Origin: Fulvia fulva
Taxonomy: Eukaryota; Ascomycota; Dothideomycetes; Mycosphaerellales; Mycosphaerellaceae
Direction of reading: 5' to 3'
NCBI RefSeq assembly: GCF_020509005.1
Contig: NC_063015.1
Span: 4,216,001 to 4,280,000 of the forward strand
DNA: 64,000 nucleotides
A model generated the notes under the pieces. It was not told the origin of the DNA. It ran no database searches and saw only the letters and a program-made list of their open reading frames with translations. Shown here one piece after another: positions 10,466 to 20,553 of the stretch. Numbering within the stretch: the first letter of the stretch is position 1; each line of letters opens with the position of its first letter. The position numbers were made by a program, and so were the translations under genes.

Positions 10466-11811
10466 TCGTTATCCGTGAGGTCCATTTCCGTGCTGACCTG
10501 CTGTGTCTCCTGAGCCTGTATCTCGCTGTCCGGCTGGCCCTGGGGCCGCTGGGGCGCCCCAAAGATTCGCATTTGGCCTAGTTCGTTGGCTGCCCGGTTA
10601 AGGTGTCGAGGCCGACCGGGAGGTGGATGCGTTTGCGGTTGGGTTCCCTTGTTCGTCTCTTCTGCCCTCTTCCTTTTGCTCGGCTCGAAGCCCTTGTACA
10701 CGGTAGGTCCCTCCTGTTGTCGTTGGGGGTACCTAGCTGGTGTAGAGATCCTTGCTTGTCTCGCTCGTTCTTGTGCTGCTATTCTAGCCGGGCATTGGCT
10801 TGAATACGCTGGGTGCCTTCTGCCGCAGCATGCGCACCTGCTCTCCTTTTTTGGGCATTCCCTTCCCTGGTGTGGGCCTGCGCAGTGAGGACACCTTGGG
10901 GTCTTCTCCCCGCATTTTGAGGCTATGTGACCGTACTGTTGGCATTGGAAGCATTGTAGTACCCTGTGGCTGCTCTGATGGATCTCCGTGTCCATTCTCT
11001 CGCAGTTCCAGAATAGCCCATTGTCTAATATCTGGTTAGCTTGTTCCGCTGTCTCTACCCAAATAATAAGCGATGAATGCGTCTTTTCTCGGTCTACTGT
11101 CTTGTGCAGCCATGCCGCCTTCGTTAGTCGTACTCCTGGGGAGGTGTTCTGGTTCTGTACTTGGAGGTGGGGAAGGTCTTCGACCTTGAATGTCCTAGGG
11201 ACCCCGTGGGCGATGACGGTATACTGTTGGTGGGAGACTCGTGCCGACTTCGCGACTTTAGTAGTCCACTCCTTATAGGTCTCCAGCTTTCGTCTATCAG
11301 ACTCTTGTGCGGTAAAGAGTCTTACTACGCCTGTTGCTTCTACCCTCGCCCCAACTACCTCCTTTTGGCCGATTCTGTCGACAATCTCCTTGCTTGTTAG
11401 GGCTGCGATTTCTTGTTTCTCCGCCGGATCAGTAATGTATAGGCGTACCGCCTTACTTTCCTTCGGAGGGGGTTGATTCTTGCCTGCTGCTACTGTTGCC
11501 CATGTAGTTGGTTTCTGGGCTGCCTTCTGTGTTACTTGTTGGATTGTCTTCGGGATTTGGTATGATAGCGCTTTTAGCGCTCCTAGTAGCTGTGCTATGG
11601 TGTTCTTATATGCCCGGGCTGGGTGTTCGTCATCCCCTAGTAAGTTCTCCGCCTCCGTATATAGGGTCGTCCACGCTGTGTTGTTTGTCGTTGGCCTCTG
11701 CTTTCTGTATAGTGGGCCTTGGCTTGTGTCCTGGGTTTTTTCTTGGTTTGTTCCCCGGTTTGACTCTTGGTGCAGAATGTTCGCAAGGCTATGGCTCTCG
11801 TTGGTTGCCAT
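10462..11811 (-). CDS. LINE ORF1: Gag-like RNA-binding protein, 449 aa
   Basis: Nucleic-acid-binding partner of the LINE ribonucleoprotein. The Gln/Thr-rich N-terminal half has no clear fold. An RRM-like or structured region (about 120-270) precedes three zinc knuckles: CFQCQQYGHIASKC (287-300), CPHCAGPHQGREC (307-319) and CACCGRRHPAYSSQC (326-340), the arrangement common in jockey/Tad ORF1 proteins. The tail is Gln/Pro/Arg-rich. The ATG at 11811 is the first in frame after the 245-bp 5' UTR. The stop TGA overlaps the ORF2 ATG. An identical copy lies at 12718-14067. Confidence 0.92.
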   Translation of the reverse strand: MATNESHSLANILHQESNRGTNQEKTQDTSQGPLYRKQRPTTNNTAWTTLYTEAENLLGDDEHPARAYKNTIAQLLGALKALSYQIPKTIQQVTQKAAQKPTTWATVAAGKNQPPPKESKAVRLYITDPAEKQEIAALTSKEIVDRIGQKEVVGARVEATGVVRLFTAQESDRRKLETYKEWTTKVAKSARVSHQQYTVIAHGVPRTFKVEDLPHLQVQNQNTSPGVRLTKAAWLHKTVDREKTHSSLIIWVETAEQANQILDNGLFWNCERMDTEIHQSSHRVLQCFQCQQYGHIASKCGEKTPRCPHCAGPHQGRECPKKESRCACCGRRHPAYSSQCPARIAAQERARQARISTPARYPQRQQEGPTVYKGFEPSKRKRAEETNKGTQPQTHPPPGRPRHLNRAANELGQMRIFGAPQRPQGQPDSEIQAQETQQVSTEMDLTDNE

Positions 11812-12056
11812 CCTTCGCTGTTGTTCGGGGTCGCGCTTCCTAATTGGGCAGTTGTCCTCCGCAACTCCGCAATTCTAGGGTCTGCCTTCAGGGGAAGGGG
11901 ACCTCGGTTTTGGGGGTTTTTTTTTGTATCACAATTGCGCCGCCGCCAGCGCAGGCGGGTCGCTACTGCTTGAGTAGATTGCTCGTCTTGATAAGGGCTA
12001 TCGATTGAATGGTCCTCGTCCTAGTACCCGAAAGAGTCGCTTCCTTTAGCTTATAT

Positions 12057-12071
12057 CTACTAGCTATATAG
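12057..12071. repeat. Target-site duplication, right copy
   Basis: ctactagctatatag, identical to 6904-6918; relic LINE sequence (gggacctaataagg..) follows. A further copy at 14313-14327 is carried by the tandem duplication. Confidence 0.85.
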
Positions 12072-12124
12072 GGACCTAATAAGGGCCGAAGCAAGTATAG
12101 CGTTCTAAATTAGGTCCGAATATA

Positions 12125-12721
12125 TTAGATTAAGGGCCCCTTCCACGTCTCTGTTCCCTTTGGTGTTACTAAGGCCATTCCGTAGCGTGCGGTTATGTCC
12201 AGTAGCTTCCCCCCTAGAAATGCGTGCGGGGGAGTGAATTCGAGTCCCCACTGTGGGTGGTGGAGGTTGAAGTCGCCGAGGAGTACTTGCTTCGTGTCTT
12301 GGCTTAGGGTCCGCTCTAGGTGGGCGAGGGTTCCTAGTTCCCTACTCGTCCGACCCCGCGGTGGCGGGTTGTAAACGTTATGGATCTGGATAGGGCCTTG
12401 TGTCGTGTCGATCTGGATTGATGTTATGTCTCCTAGGTTGCCCTGCTGCGGTAGTATAACCTTCCACGACTCAAGGTCTATAGTCTTGCTTACGTATATA
12501 CATGTCCTCGGGTTGACGCCTCGTTGGCCCGCGATTACGGTGTGGTATCTCCGGTCATTACAAGTGGCTGGGAGTCCTACGTAGGGGTTGATCCATGGTT
12601 CCTGTACCGCAATAACGTGGTGCCGTAGCGGGTCTAGCTCTTGTAGAAAGTGGCGCTGGACCTTGTCCCTACTTTTGTTTACGTTGTACTGTACGATAGT
12701 GATGTCGTCGTATAGTATCAT
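12125..12721 (-). pseudogene. Truncated LINE ORF2 copy (198 aa, endonuclease part only)
   Basis: Starts as ORF2 does, with the same ATGA overlap to ORF1, and is identical for about 194 residues. At the duplication junction it runs into relic DNA and stops four codons later (..TWKGPLI). It keeps the QEPW and GDFN motifs of the endonuclease but loses the catalytic SDH motif, the RT and the C-terminus, so it cannot mobilise the element. Confidence 0.9.
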
Positions 12722-14067
12722 TCGTTATCCGTGAGGTCCATTTCCGTGCTGACCTGCTGTGTCTCCTGAGCCTGTATCTCGCTGTCCGGCTGGCCCTGGG
12801 GCCGCTGGGGCGCCCCAAAGATTCGCATTTGGCCTAGTTCGTTGGCTGCCCGGTTAAGGTGTCGAGGCCGACCGGGAGGTGGATGCGTTTGCGGTTGGGT
12901 TCCCTTGTTCGTCTCTTCTGCCCTCTTCCTTTTGCTCGGCTCGAAGCCCTTGTACACGGTAGGTCCCTCCTGTTGTCGTTGGGGGTACCTAGCTGGTGTA
13001 GAGATCCTTGCTTGTCTCGCTCGTTCTTGTGCTGCTATTCTAGCCGGGCATTGGCTTGAATACGCTGGGTGCCTTCTGCCGCAGCATGCGCACCTGCTCT
13101 CCTTTTTTGGGCATTCCCTTCCCTGGTGTGGGCCTGCGCAGTGAGGACACCTTGGGGTCTTCTCCCCGCATTTTGAGGCTATGTGACCGTACTGTTGGCA
13201 TTGGAAGCATTGTAGTACCCTGTGGCTGCTCTGATGGATCTCCGTGTCCATTCTCTCGCAGTTCCAGAATAGCCCATTGTCTAATATCTGGTTAGCTTGT
13301 TCCGCTGTCTCTACCCAAATAATAAGCGATGAATGCGTCTTTTCTCGGTCTACTGTCTTGTGCAGCCATGCCGCCTTCGTTAGTCGTACTCCTGGGGAGG
13401 TGTTCTGGTTCTGTACTTGGAGGTGGGGAAGGTCTTCGACCTTGAATGTCCTAGGGACCCCGTGGGCGATGACGGTATACTGTTGGTGGGAGACTCGTGC
13501 CGACTTCGCGACTTTAGTAGTCCACTCCTTATAGGTCTCCAGCTTTCGTCTATCAGACTCTTGTGCGGTAAAGAGTCTTACTACGCCTGTTGCTTCTACC
13601 CTCGCCCCAACTACCTCCTTTTGGCCGATTCTGTCGACAATCTCCTTGCTTGTTAGGGCTGCGATTTCTTGTTTCTCCGCCGGATCAGTAATGTATAGGC
13701 GTACCGCCTTACTTTCCTTCGGAGGGGGTTGATTCTTGCCTGCTGCTACTGTTGCCCATGTAGTTGGTTTCTGGGCTGCCTTCTGTGTTACTTGTTGGAT
13801 TGTCTTCGGGATTTGGTATGATAGCGCTTTTAGCGCTCCTAGTAGCTGTGCTATGGTGTTCTTATATGCCCGGGCTGGGTGTTCGTCATCCCCTAGTAAG
13901 TTCTCCGCCTCCGTATATAGGGTCGTCCACGCTGTGTTGTTTGTCGTTGGCCTCTGCTTTCTGTATAGTGGGCCTTGGCTTGTGTCCTGGGTTTTTTCTT
14001 GGTTTGTTCCCCGGTTTGACTCTTGGTGCAGAATGTTCGCAAGGCTATGGCTCTCGTTGGTTGCCAT
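12718..14067 (-). CDS. Duplicate LINE ORF1, 449 aa
   Basis: Identical in sequence to the ORF1 at 10462-11811 and preceded by the same 5' UTR, so it should carry the same promoter. It lies on the second tandem unit, whose ORF2 is truncated. If transcribed it could supply extra RNA-binding protein without a full element. No sign of RIP is seen in either copy. Confidence 0.88.
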   Translation of the reverse strand: MATNESHSLANILHQESNRGTNQEKTQDTSQGPLYRKQRPTTNNTAWTTLYTEAENLLGDDEHPARAYKNTIAQLLGALKALSYQIPKTIQQVTQKAAQKPTTWATVAAGKNQPPPKESKAVRLYITDPAEKQEIAALTSKEIVDRIGQKEVVGARVEATGVVRLFTAQESDRRKLETYKEWTTKVAKSARVSHQQYTVIAHGVPRTFKVEDLPHLQVQNQNTSPGVRLTKAAWLHKTVDREKTHSSLIIWVETAEQANQILDNGLFWNCERMDTEIHQSSHRVLQCFQCQQYGHIASKCGEKTPRCPHCAGPHQGRECPKKESRCACCGRRHPAYSSQCPARIAAQERARQARISTPARYPQRQQEGPTVYKGFEPSKRKRAEETNKGTQPQTHPPPGRPRHLNRAANELGQMRIFGAPQRPQGQPDSEIQAQETQQVSTEMDLTDNE

Positions 14068-14394
14068 CCTTCGCTGTTGTTCGGGGTCGCGCTTCCTAAT
14101 TGGGCAGTTGTCCTCCGCAACTCCGCAATTCTAGGGTCTGCCTTCAGGGGAAGGGGACCTCGGTTTTGGGGGTTTTTTTTTGTATCACAATTGCGCCGCC
14201 GCCAGCGCAGGCGGGTCGCTACTGCTTGAGTAGATTGCTCGTCTTGATAAGGGCTATCGATTGAATGGTCCTCGTCCTAGTACCCGAAAGAGTCGCTTCC
14301 TTTAGCTTATATCTACTAGCTATATAGGGACCTAATAAGGGCCGAAGCAAGTATAGCGTTCTAAATTAGGTCCGAATATATTAGATTAAGGGCC

Positions 14395-14889
14395 TACCTA
14401 TTTAGGAGACGCGTACTAGATATCTAAAGCCTAGCCTACTAGTATAGCTACCTATCGTAAAACCTAGAATATATACTACTACGATACCCGTAGTAGGCGA
14501 GTAGTAGGGGAAATTAGAGGTACTAAGCGGAGAGGAGAGACTATAAGTCAATTATTAGGGATAAAGGTAATATTCGCCGAATCTCTCGGTAGATATTATA
14601 GTAGGGATGCCTCTAGTAGTTTAGCCTAGCTAGCGAGACGGAGGAGTAGATAGATAAGAGGCGGAAGTTAGAGGGGTTGTAGATAGGGTAGTTATTAGAG
14701 CAGGCCTATAATACTAGCGTACCCTTAATAAGGGAAATCTAAGACGAGAACGAGAGGGAAAAGATAGGCGGGAAGGAGGAGGGGTTTTTACTAATACGGT
14801 CTCCCCTCTATATATACGAAAACAAGATAGTATAGCTATATAGGCCAAAGGGCACTATAACAGCTTAATGAAATATCTATCTATCTATA
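14395..14889 (+). mobile_element. RIP-degraded LINE (host copy), right part and 3' tail
   Basis: Resumes the relic reading just after the second duplication unit: a TAG-riddled version of the CQCGYPSQNPEH.. region (14440-14490), then a segment near-identical to the ORF2 end and 3' UTR of the intact LINE apart from transitions, ending in the same (CTAT)n tail near 14889. Together with 6480-6918 and 12057-12138 it is one plus-strand copy split by the minus-strand insertion and then duplicated in part. Confidence 0.87.
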
Positions 14890-16497
14890 GTTAACTTATA
14901 TATTCTTCTATATTTGAAACATAATATAATTTATTAGGAGTGTACAATTACGCAACTTAAGGTATAGCAGAACCTCGCGTATTATAGATAAGGTAAAGTA
15001 CTGGAGCAGATCCGGCGCCGCTGTTTCTATTTCGAGTTGTTACACAGAAGTCTCTAACGGTCGTCCGCACGCGCAGCAACTCTGAGCTAGACGGAGAGCG
15101 TTCCCAAACCCCCTGCGCCACGCGTGACTTCGTACCGTTCGAAGTGATCAAGGTCAGATCAGTATCTCCACGGGTTTACAATAGTCAATGTAGCCGGACG
15201 CGCTTGCGACTAGCTGAAGCTGGTGTCCTTTGAAATATCAGTTATTTTCACCAGCGGACGATTTTCTTTACCGACATGGAGCGCATGACCCTCGAGCTAC
15301 CGAGGAAAGACTTCAAGACTGAACTAGAAGCTTCCTATATCAGATTGGGGTCAGCCCAAGGGTAGCGAACAGCTCGACATCTCCGCGAGGCATAGCATGG
15401 CGATGCTGCTGGATCTGCTTACGACTGGTCCACTCAGGCGTTTGTCTTGGAGCGTCACCTCTTCACTATCGTATACTCGAGTAAGGCACAATTCAGGTAT
15501 GATTGTAATCGACTTGGACAGTCCAAGTCCTGTTGCATTCGAACTTGACCAAAGCACTTAGCATCGGCCCCAATTGTGTTAAATGTGCTGTTGGCGGTTG
15601 TGAACCTCCAAAGGTAAGCGTAGCGGAGTGGAGCTCTCTACCAACCCTTCTAGACTGCAAAGTAGCGTGCGATCCACGCTAACGCTACCCGACGTACAGT
15701 GCTTATTATACGACGACATAGGCGTTAGCGACGAGTATATGTTTGCGAGTTCGCCAACAGGCACAGTGCGGTAGGTCACGTGATCCTAAAACTTGAAAGT
15801 TGACCAATCAGAGCGGGCGCCAAGGCTAGTTGAGGGCTGGTATAGAGCTTCACTACCTCGCTGACGCCTCACCTACGTACTCGCAAGCTCGTACTCCGGT
15901 GTGGCTAGCGCTCGGTCGCTACGCTTAACAATATGGATTTGATCTTGCAGACACTCGGAGACATAGGCGCGTCGCGCTTCATTCTCAACGACGGATCCTG
16001 GCGCAACGAGATATGGTCTCGAGGACTCTACTCGCCTATAGAATTGGAAGTCGAACAGGTCTGGATTGGAGGTCTGGTCCGGGAACACTGCAGTGGTGAG
16101 CAGGTCCATGGACTTGAATAGATGTGCTACATGGTCATATCGTGGTATCGCGTACGGCTAGGCCTGTGATGAGCCATCGCAAGGGTGGAGATATGCTACC
16201 GATCTGGAGAGCGGTCTATAAGTGCATGAATCTGGCCTGGCTATTACTGACTGGACGGATTTCTTCATCTGCTCAAAAACGCATGAAGGGACAGCCTCAC
16301 CGACCCGATCAGGACCCAGCCAACGCTTCAGATCTTGTTTCAAGAACGTTCACCACAAGGGGACTCACATGCCGCGAAGACGCGAGACCCACTCATATTG
16401 GCGTGAAGAAACTACTTCTACCACTCTTCATTCGTCTACACAACCAACACTCATTGCCCACATACTGCACCAGCACACCGCCAATACTACCAACAAC
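14890..16497. other. Boundary between transposon island and gene-rich DNA
   Basis: The first roughly 100 bp are AT-rich (nearly 80% AT), then composition changes to ordinary non-repetitive DNA. Short open frames on both strands (for example 15873-16109 minus) have no recognisable content. The last 250 bp before 16498 are the likely promoter and leader of the next gene. I see no tRNA or repeat. Confidence 0.5.
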
Positions 16498-18996
16498 ATG
16501 GCAACCAACATGGATCACAACAACCAGCTACTTTGTCGCAACGCAGTGCTTCAGGCCGAGCTGCGTCTCGTCAAACAGCAGCTTGACCAAGCTCACAGGT
16601 CCACCAACTACCTCCTCGAACGCATGAGCCTATCGGGGACACCACGTACCAATGTTACACTAGAGCAGCTCGAGAAGGCTCACGAGCAAGTCCTTCGCGA
16701 GAACGCTCACCTGAAGAGTCTACTCACCATCACTTGCGGAAGCCCAACTCCCAGTTCCCGGCGCATTGGCTCCAGGACAGCTTACGGCGTCCGCAGAACT
16801 CTGCGCTCCGGTCGTGACCACTCCCAATCATTCTCGTACCACCGAGCCACCGATAGTGCTGTGTCGGAGTCAGGGAACCTTCTCGACCTGGAAGACGATT
16901 TCACGCCAAGTCCCACCGCCACCCCTACTTACACCACCACGAAGGCTGACCCTACTCCGCCTCTCGAGAGCAGTGAAGATGAGGATCACCGCTCCAGAAT
17001 TCCAGAAATGGTCGGCCGGCCAATTCGACACAAGAAGATTGCCAACACATCCACCGGCCTCGGCATCACTGGCACGACCTCCTTCGATTCATCAGCACGT
17101 GAGCCCGCCGGATCACATGCCAGCGGCACAGCAGGTTCCACTCCTGCAGGAAGCAAGTCAGGATTCATCCTCACGGACAGTGATGGCAACGAAACATTCT
17201 TCCAGACTCCCTCCCCCACCTCTTCCAACCCTCTTCGGGGTCCACGTGCCTCCAGAGGCGAATCTAATGGTCCGGCACACTTTGCTTTCTGGGAACGACA
17301 GAGTCTCATGGGTGCTGCGATATTCATCGAGGACAAGGATGAAGCAGAAATCGTGGAGTACTGGGAGGAGTATGGCAAGCAACATCCGAGGCACAGCGCC
17401 GAGGAGTGGAAGAATTATTACCATGAGACAATTCGGCCGGCTTACCTTGCCAAGCAGAGTCCGAAGATGACTGAAGATGAGAAGGAGCAAGAGGCACCAA
17501 CGGCAGAAGCAGTCCAGAAGCAGGATGATGAGCCAAAGCTACTGGCAGAGACTTCGTTCACCTCAGGCACAACTAAGCCTGACGAGATCTTGTTCGACGA
17601 CGACGAGGAGGCAGCACAGACTGCAGAATCGTCTTTCAACAGCACAACCACGGCCAGCGGAGGCGTTGCATTGGTGGAAGTTGGAAATGTTGCACTCGAT
17701 GCAGCGGATCAATCTGGTGTAGTGCACAGCGGCTCTGAGAGCATAGTCTCTGCCCAAGAGAGCGAGAGCACCATCCGAGCACCGACTACTTTTGCGGCGG
17801 CATTCAACCCGCTCGCCTTGTCTGTGCACGCAGACCCAGCTGCCTTCACGAATCAGACTCGGACTAGCAGTCCCGAACACGAGCCTCTCGCCAGCGACGT
17901 TCCCATCCAAGCAACCCAGAGCACCGAAGATAAGCCCAGGACTCCATGGTCTTTTGGGCCCGCCTACAATGCGAGCCTTGAGGAGGCGAAGGCTTTCAGC
18001 ACGACAGCCACACGCGGAGGTCAGAGATCTCGACCACGACGCCAGACTCCCGAGGATGATTATGTCGTAGCACCGCCTACGCCGGCCTTCGGGGTGGCTG
18101 CTCAAGACGACCGGGGAGAGGCACCAGCACGCCGTGACTCCCCACCGAAGGTTACTCGTTACAACTACTCACGCACATACTACCCCATGCATGAGCAGAA
18201 TCTCTTCTACAAGCCAAGACTAGAAGACCCGAATGCGTATCGGACCGTGCTCATCACTGGCGTCCCTCCGACCATTACTCTGGCTCAGGTGCTCGACAAA
18301 GTCCGCGGCGGTAAGATCTTCTCCTCAGCATATCACGACACCGCAAACTTCCGTACGGCCCCACCGATCGATACCAACACGGTGAGTATCATCTTCATAT
18401 CAGGTCGCGAAGCCTCAAAATTCGTCAAGCATACGCAACACCACCCGATCCTGTTCACGACCTCCTCCCTCGACCCTCCCACCCAGGCCGAAGTCCTCTT
18501 ACTCAAGACTCCCACACGATCAATCTCCACTTACTTCCTTCGAGACGCCATTCCTAAGGGCCTGACTCGCATCATGTACCTCCACAACCTCACCTCGAAC
18601 CTCAAGGACCCTGAGACTATCATTGGAACGCTTCAGCAACTTAACCCAGACATGCCACGTCCATTGAGAGCGGGGTATGTTAAGGATGGAATTATGGTTC
18701 TGGAGTATGCGAGCATGGCAGAGGCAGACGTGGCGTGGGATGTGGTGAATAAGAACCCGATGGAGTTTCCAGGGATTGTGAAGGGCTCGCTGGGAGATCC
18801 TTGTGCTGAGGCTTTGGTGTGGAAGAAGAGGGGAGAGGCCGGGGAGCGTGAGAAGGAGGGCCATGGTGGAGATATCGCGGAGCTCAGCGAAGGCGAGGCT
18901 GATGATGAGTGCGGAGGTGAAAACGAAGTCGGAGATGAGAATGCGGAGATGGTCTACGTGGACCGCGAGGAGGATGCCAAAATGATGGAGGGCTGA
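16498..18996 (+). CDS. RRM-like protein with N-terminal coiled coil, 832 aa
   Basis: Single-exon gene. After MATNMDHNN comes a coiled coil (about 10-85, heptads in LQAELRLVKQQLDQAHRS and LEKAHEQVLRENAHLKSLL). A long disordered Ser/Thr/Pro/Glu-rich middle follows. A C-terminal region (about 580-770) folds like an RRM: YRTVLITGVPPTITLAQVLDKV, then VSIIFISGREASKFV and later a second beta-rich block. The acidic tail ends EEDAKMMEG. Such proteins occur widely in filamentous ascomycetes as predicted RNA-binding proteins; a target is not known to me. The frame stays open upstream to 16222 but without a good ATG; ATG 16498 has a favourable context (acaacATGgc). Confidence 0.8.
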   Translation: MATNMDHNNQLLCRNAVLQAELRLVKQQLDQAHRSTNYLLERMSLSGTPRTNVTLEQLEKAHEQVLRENAHLKSLLTITCGSPTPSSRRIGSRTAYGVRRTLRSGRDHSQSFSYHRATDSAVSESGNLLDLEDDFTPSPTATPTYTTTKADPTPPLESSEDEDHRSRIPEMVGRPIRHKKIANTSTGLGITGTTSFDSSAREPAGSHASGTAGSTPAGSKSGFILTDSDGNETFFQTPSPTSSNPLRGPRASRGESNGPAHFAFWERQSLMGAAIFIEDKDEAEIVEYWEEYGKQHPRHSAEEWKNYYHETIRPAYLAKQSPKMTEDEKEQEAPTAEAVQKQDDEPKLLAETSFTSGTTKPDEILFDDDEEAAQTAESSFNSTTTASGGVALVEVGNVALDAADQSGVVHSGSESIVSAQESESTIRAPTTFAAAFNPLALSVHADPAAFTNQTRTSSPEHEPLASDVPIQATQSTEDKPRTPWSFGPAYNASLEEAKAFSTTATRGGQRSRPRRQTPEDDYVVAPPTPAFGVAAQDDRGEAPARRDSPPKVTRYNYSRTYYPMHEQNLFYKPRLEDPNAYRTVLITGVPPTITLAQVLDKVRGGKIFSSAYHDTANFRTAPPIDTNTVSIIFISGREASKFVKHTQHHPILFTTSSLDPPTQAEVLLLKTPTRSISTYFLRDAIPKGLTRIMYLHNLTSNLKDPETIIGTLQQLNPDMPRPLRAGYVKDGIMVLEYASMAEADVAWDVVNKNPMEFPGIVKGSLGDPCAEALVWKKRGEAGEREKEGHGGDIAELSEGEADDECGGENEVGDENAEMVYVDREEDAKMMEG

Positions 18997-19269
18997 GTCT
19001 TTCTGCTACTTGGAGGTAGTTCAGTGCGATTGCGATGCCACCAGCTTTAGAGCATTCCAAAAGCGAGTTATTACTTCCGAAGCCTGAGCTATAAGCACAC
19101 TATGTGTCATCCGCGGGCGAGATATGCTCTCATTGCTGGAGAGCAGTCTATTCATCATCACGTCGCTGCCGCTATCGTCTCCCATGACGACTTCCGCCTT
19201 TCAGACCAGCTCGGAATCAACCTCGTCCGGCGTTCCAGAGTGAAGTTCCGTGTCAGTATCTGGCGGTGG

Positions 19270-20168
19270 TCAAGCAACCACAGGTCGCAGCAAGTCTTCC
19301 ATCCTCTTGAAATCGTTTAGAGTCGGCTCATCCGTGACCTCTCGGTATGGTCGCTTGACACACTCACGACACACAAAAGTATCGTAGCAAGATGGTTGGC
19401 ACTTGCCAGGCCCCTCTTCAATGGGCACGAGGCTCAAGTCGGAAATGCCGTGAAGGCTCGACAGTTCTGTGAACAGGTGAAGCTTAGTCCAGTCAGCTTC
19501 GCCTGCGTCGTTGAAGTCCTCCGGCTCCAACCATCCGAAGTCGGACTGGAAGACGTCTTTCGTGTATCGGACTTCCAGTCGCATCAAGGCCGGACATGCG
19601 TTAACGACTCTCACTAAACATGCTGGAGTCACATCTGGGTCAGGATTAGGTATGACCCATCCATCCTCAGGTTCGACTCCAATTGGCACCACGATGGAGG
19701 TGATGCTTTCTGCGTAAGGGTGTGGCCAACCGTCCTTGTCCATGTCGACCAGGATATGGTAGAGGACCTCATCGTCCTTGAGGTAGAATGTGGCGTGCTT
19801 GTAGAAGACCTTGAGGGCCGCTGAGCACCATTCGCGGCTGACCATGAAGCGTTGCTCGGCGATGGTGAAGAAACGTCCTGGCTGATTTCTGTTAGTCCAG
19901 CACCTCCCTACGGGTGTGTGGATGATACCCAATAGTCCTCGCCGTTCTTTTGACGAAGTTGACCTTCTTGCCAATCCCACATGAACTTCGAAAGTGGTTG
20001 AATGGGCTTGCTCGGAACGTACGCCATCTCGAAGACGATGTCCTTCAGTTCTGCAGGCAGCTTGTCCCAGACGCAGCGGCCATCTGCAGGTGGCGTCCAC
20101 GCCATGGTTGGAGCGAGAGGGTCGAGACGCTTCCTTACCGCCTGTACCTTCTCCCGTGGTACCGCCAT
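19270..20168 (-). CDS. F-box-like protein, two exons, about 283 aa
   Basis: Exon 1 is 20168-19929 and exon 2 is 19881-19270. The 47-bp intron (GTATCA..CTAACAG..CAG) keeps phase 0, joining GEDYW to PGRFFTIAEQ. Near residue 35 LPAELKDIVFEMAYV matches the short F-box/2EXR-type motif of many fungal proteins, which usually recruits a substrate to SCF ubiquitin ligase. The remainder is unassigned. The Cys residues near the end (CQPSCYDTFVCREC) could bind a metal. The ATG at 20168 (agaATGgc) is chosen because the frame upstream has only non-ATG codons. Target unknown. Confidence 0.72.
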
Positions 20169-20553
20169 TCTTGTTTTGGGTGCCGTACGATGTTGTGTGG
20201 TATTGTAGAGGGACGTCGGTGTAGAAGATTGAGGATGTGAACCTGGACAGTCGCGCTTAGGCCCGCCAGGCAGCACTTATCACACAAGGAAAGAGCGAGC
20301 AATACACCGATCGACCTGATGTATGTGCAACCGGCAAATGTACGCGCTTTAGTCAATTCAGGGCCTCGCAGGAGGGTAAGGCGTGATAGTATCCGCGCTC
20401 GTGCGAAGTAGAGACTTCTCGGTTACGGGCTTCCCTGCACTTTGCTGTTCATCTCTCCTTGAGTGCAGCAGCGCCACCAAGACGCGTCCATCATCCGTCG
20501 GGTGCTCCCTTCGCTCCTTCAGCCTGGGAACAATCGACTCCTGTGCGTAGCCT
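20169..20553. other. Intergenic, 385 bp
   Basis: Upstream region of the F-box-like gene and downstream region of the HCNGP-like gene. The reverse strand shows no convincing coding content. Confidence 0.4.

Larger units (their letters stand above)
6919..12056 (-). mobile_element. Full-length, apparently intact non-LTR retrotransposon (Tad/jockey-like LINE)
   Basis: A 5,138-bp element with a 5' UTR of 245 bp (12056-11812), ORF1 (11811-10462), ORF2 (10465-7112), a 3' UTR of about 190 bp and a (TATC)n tail at 6919. It is bounded by a perfect 15-bp target-site duplication. Both ORFs are open over their whole length and show no RIP decay, unlike the related copy they interrupt. ORF1 has three CCHC-like knuckles. 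ORF2 has an AP-type endonuclease and RT but no recognisable RNase H. The layout fits fungal Tad1/jockey-superfamily elements; exact clade needs a tree. All catalytic motifs are present, so it may be mobile. Confidence 0.92.
9883..14394. repeat. Direct tandem duplication, 2 x 2,256 bp
   Basis: Bases 9883-12138 recur as 12139-14394. All ORFs inside sit at an offset of exactly 2,256 with identical translations, and spot checks (including a nine-T run) show no difference. The unit holds the 5' 583 bp of ORF2, all of ORF1, the 5' UTR, the right target-site duplication and 67 bp more of relic LINE. The junction at 12138/12139 (ggcc|cctt) falls inside LINE coding sequence on one side and relic on the other, so it is a segmental duplication, not a second transposition. 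An assembly artefact is possible. Confidence 0.9.

Noticed and set aside
15933..16121. Small plus-strand frame with an ATG before the RRM-like gene
   Set aside because: 62 codons, no homology recognised, overlapped by an equally open antisense frame.
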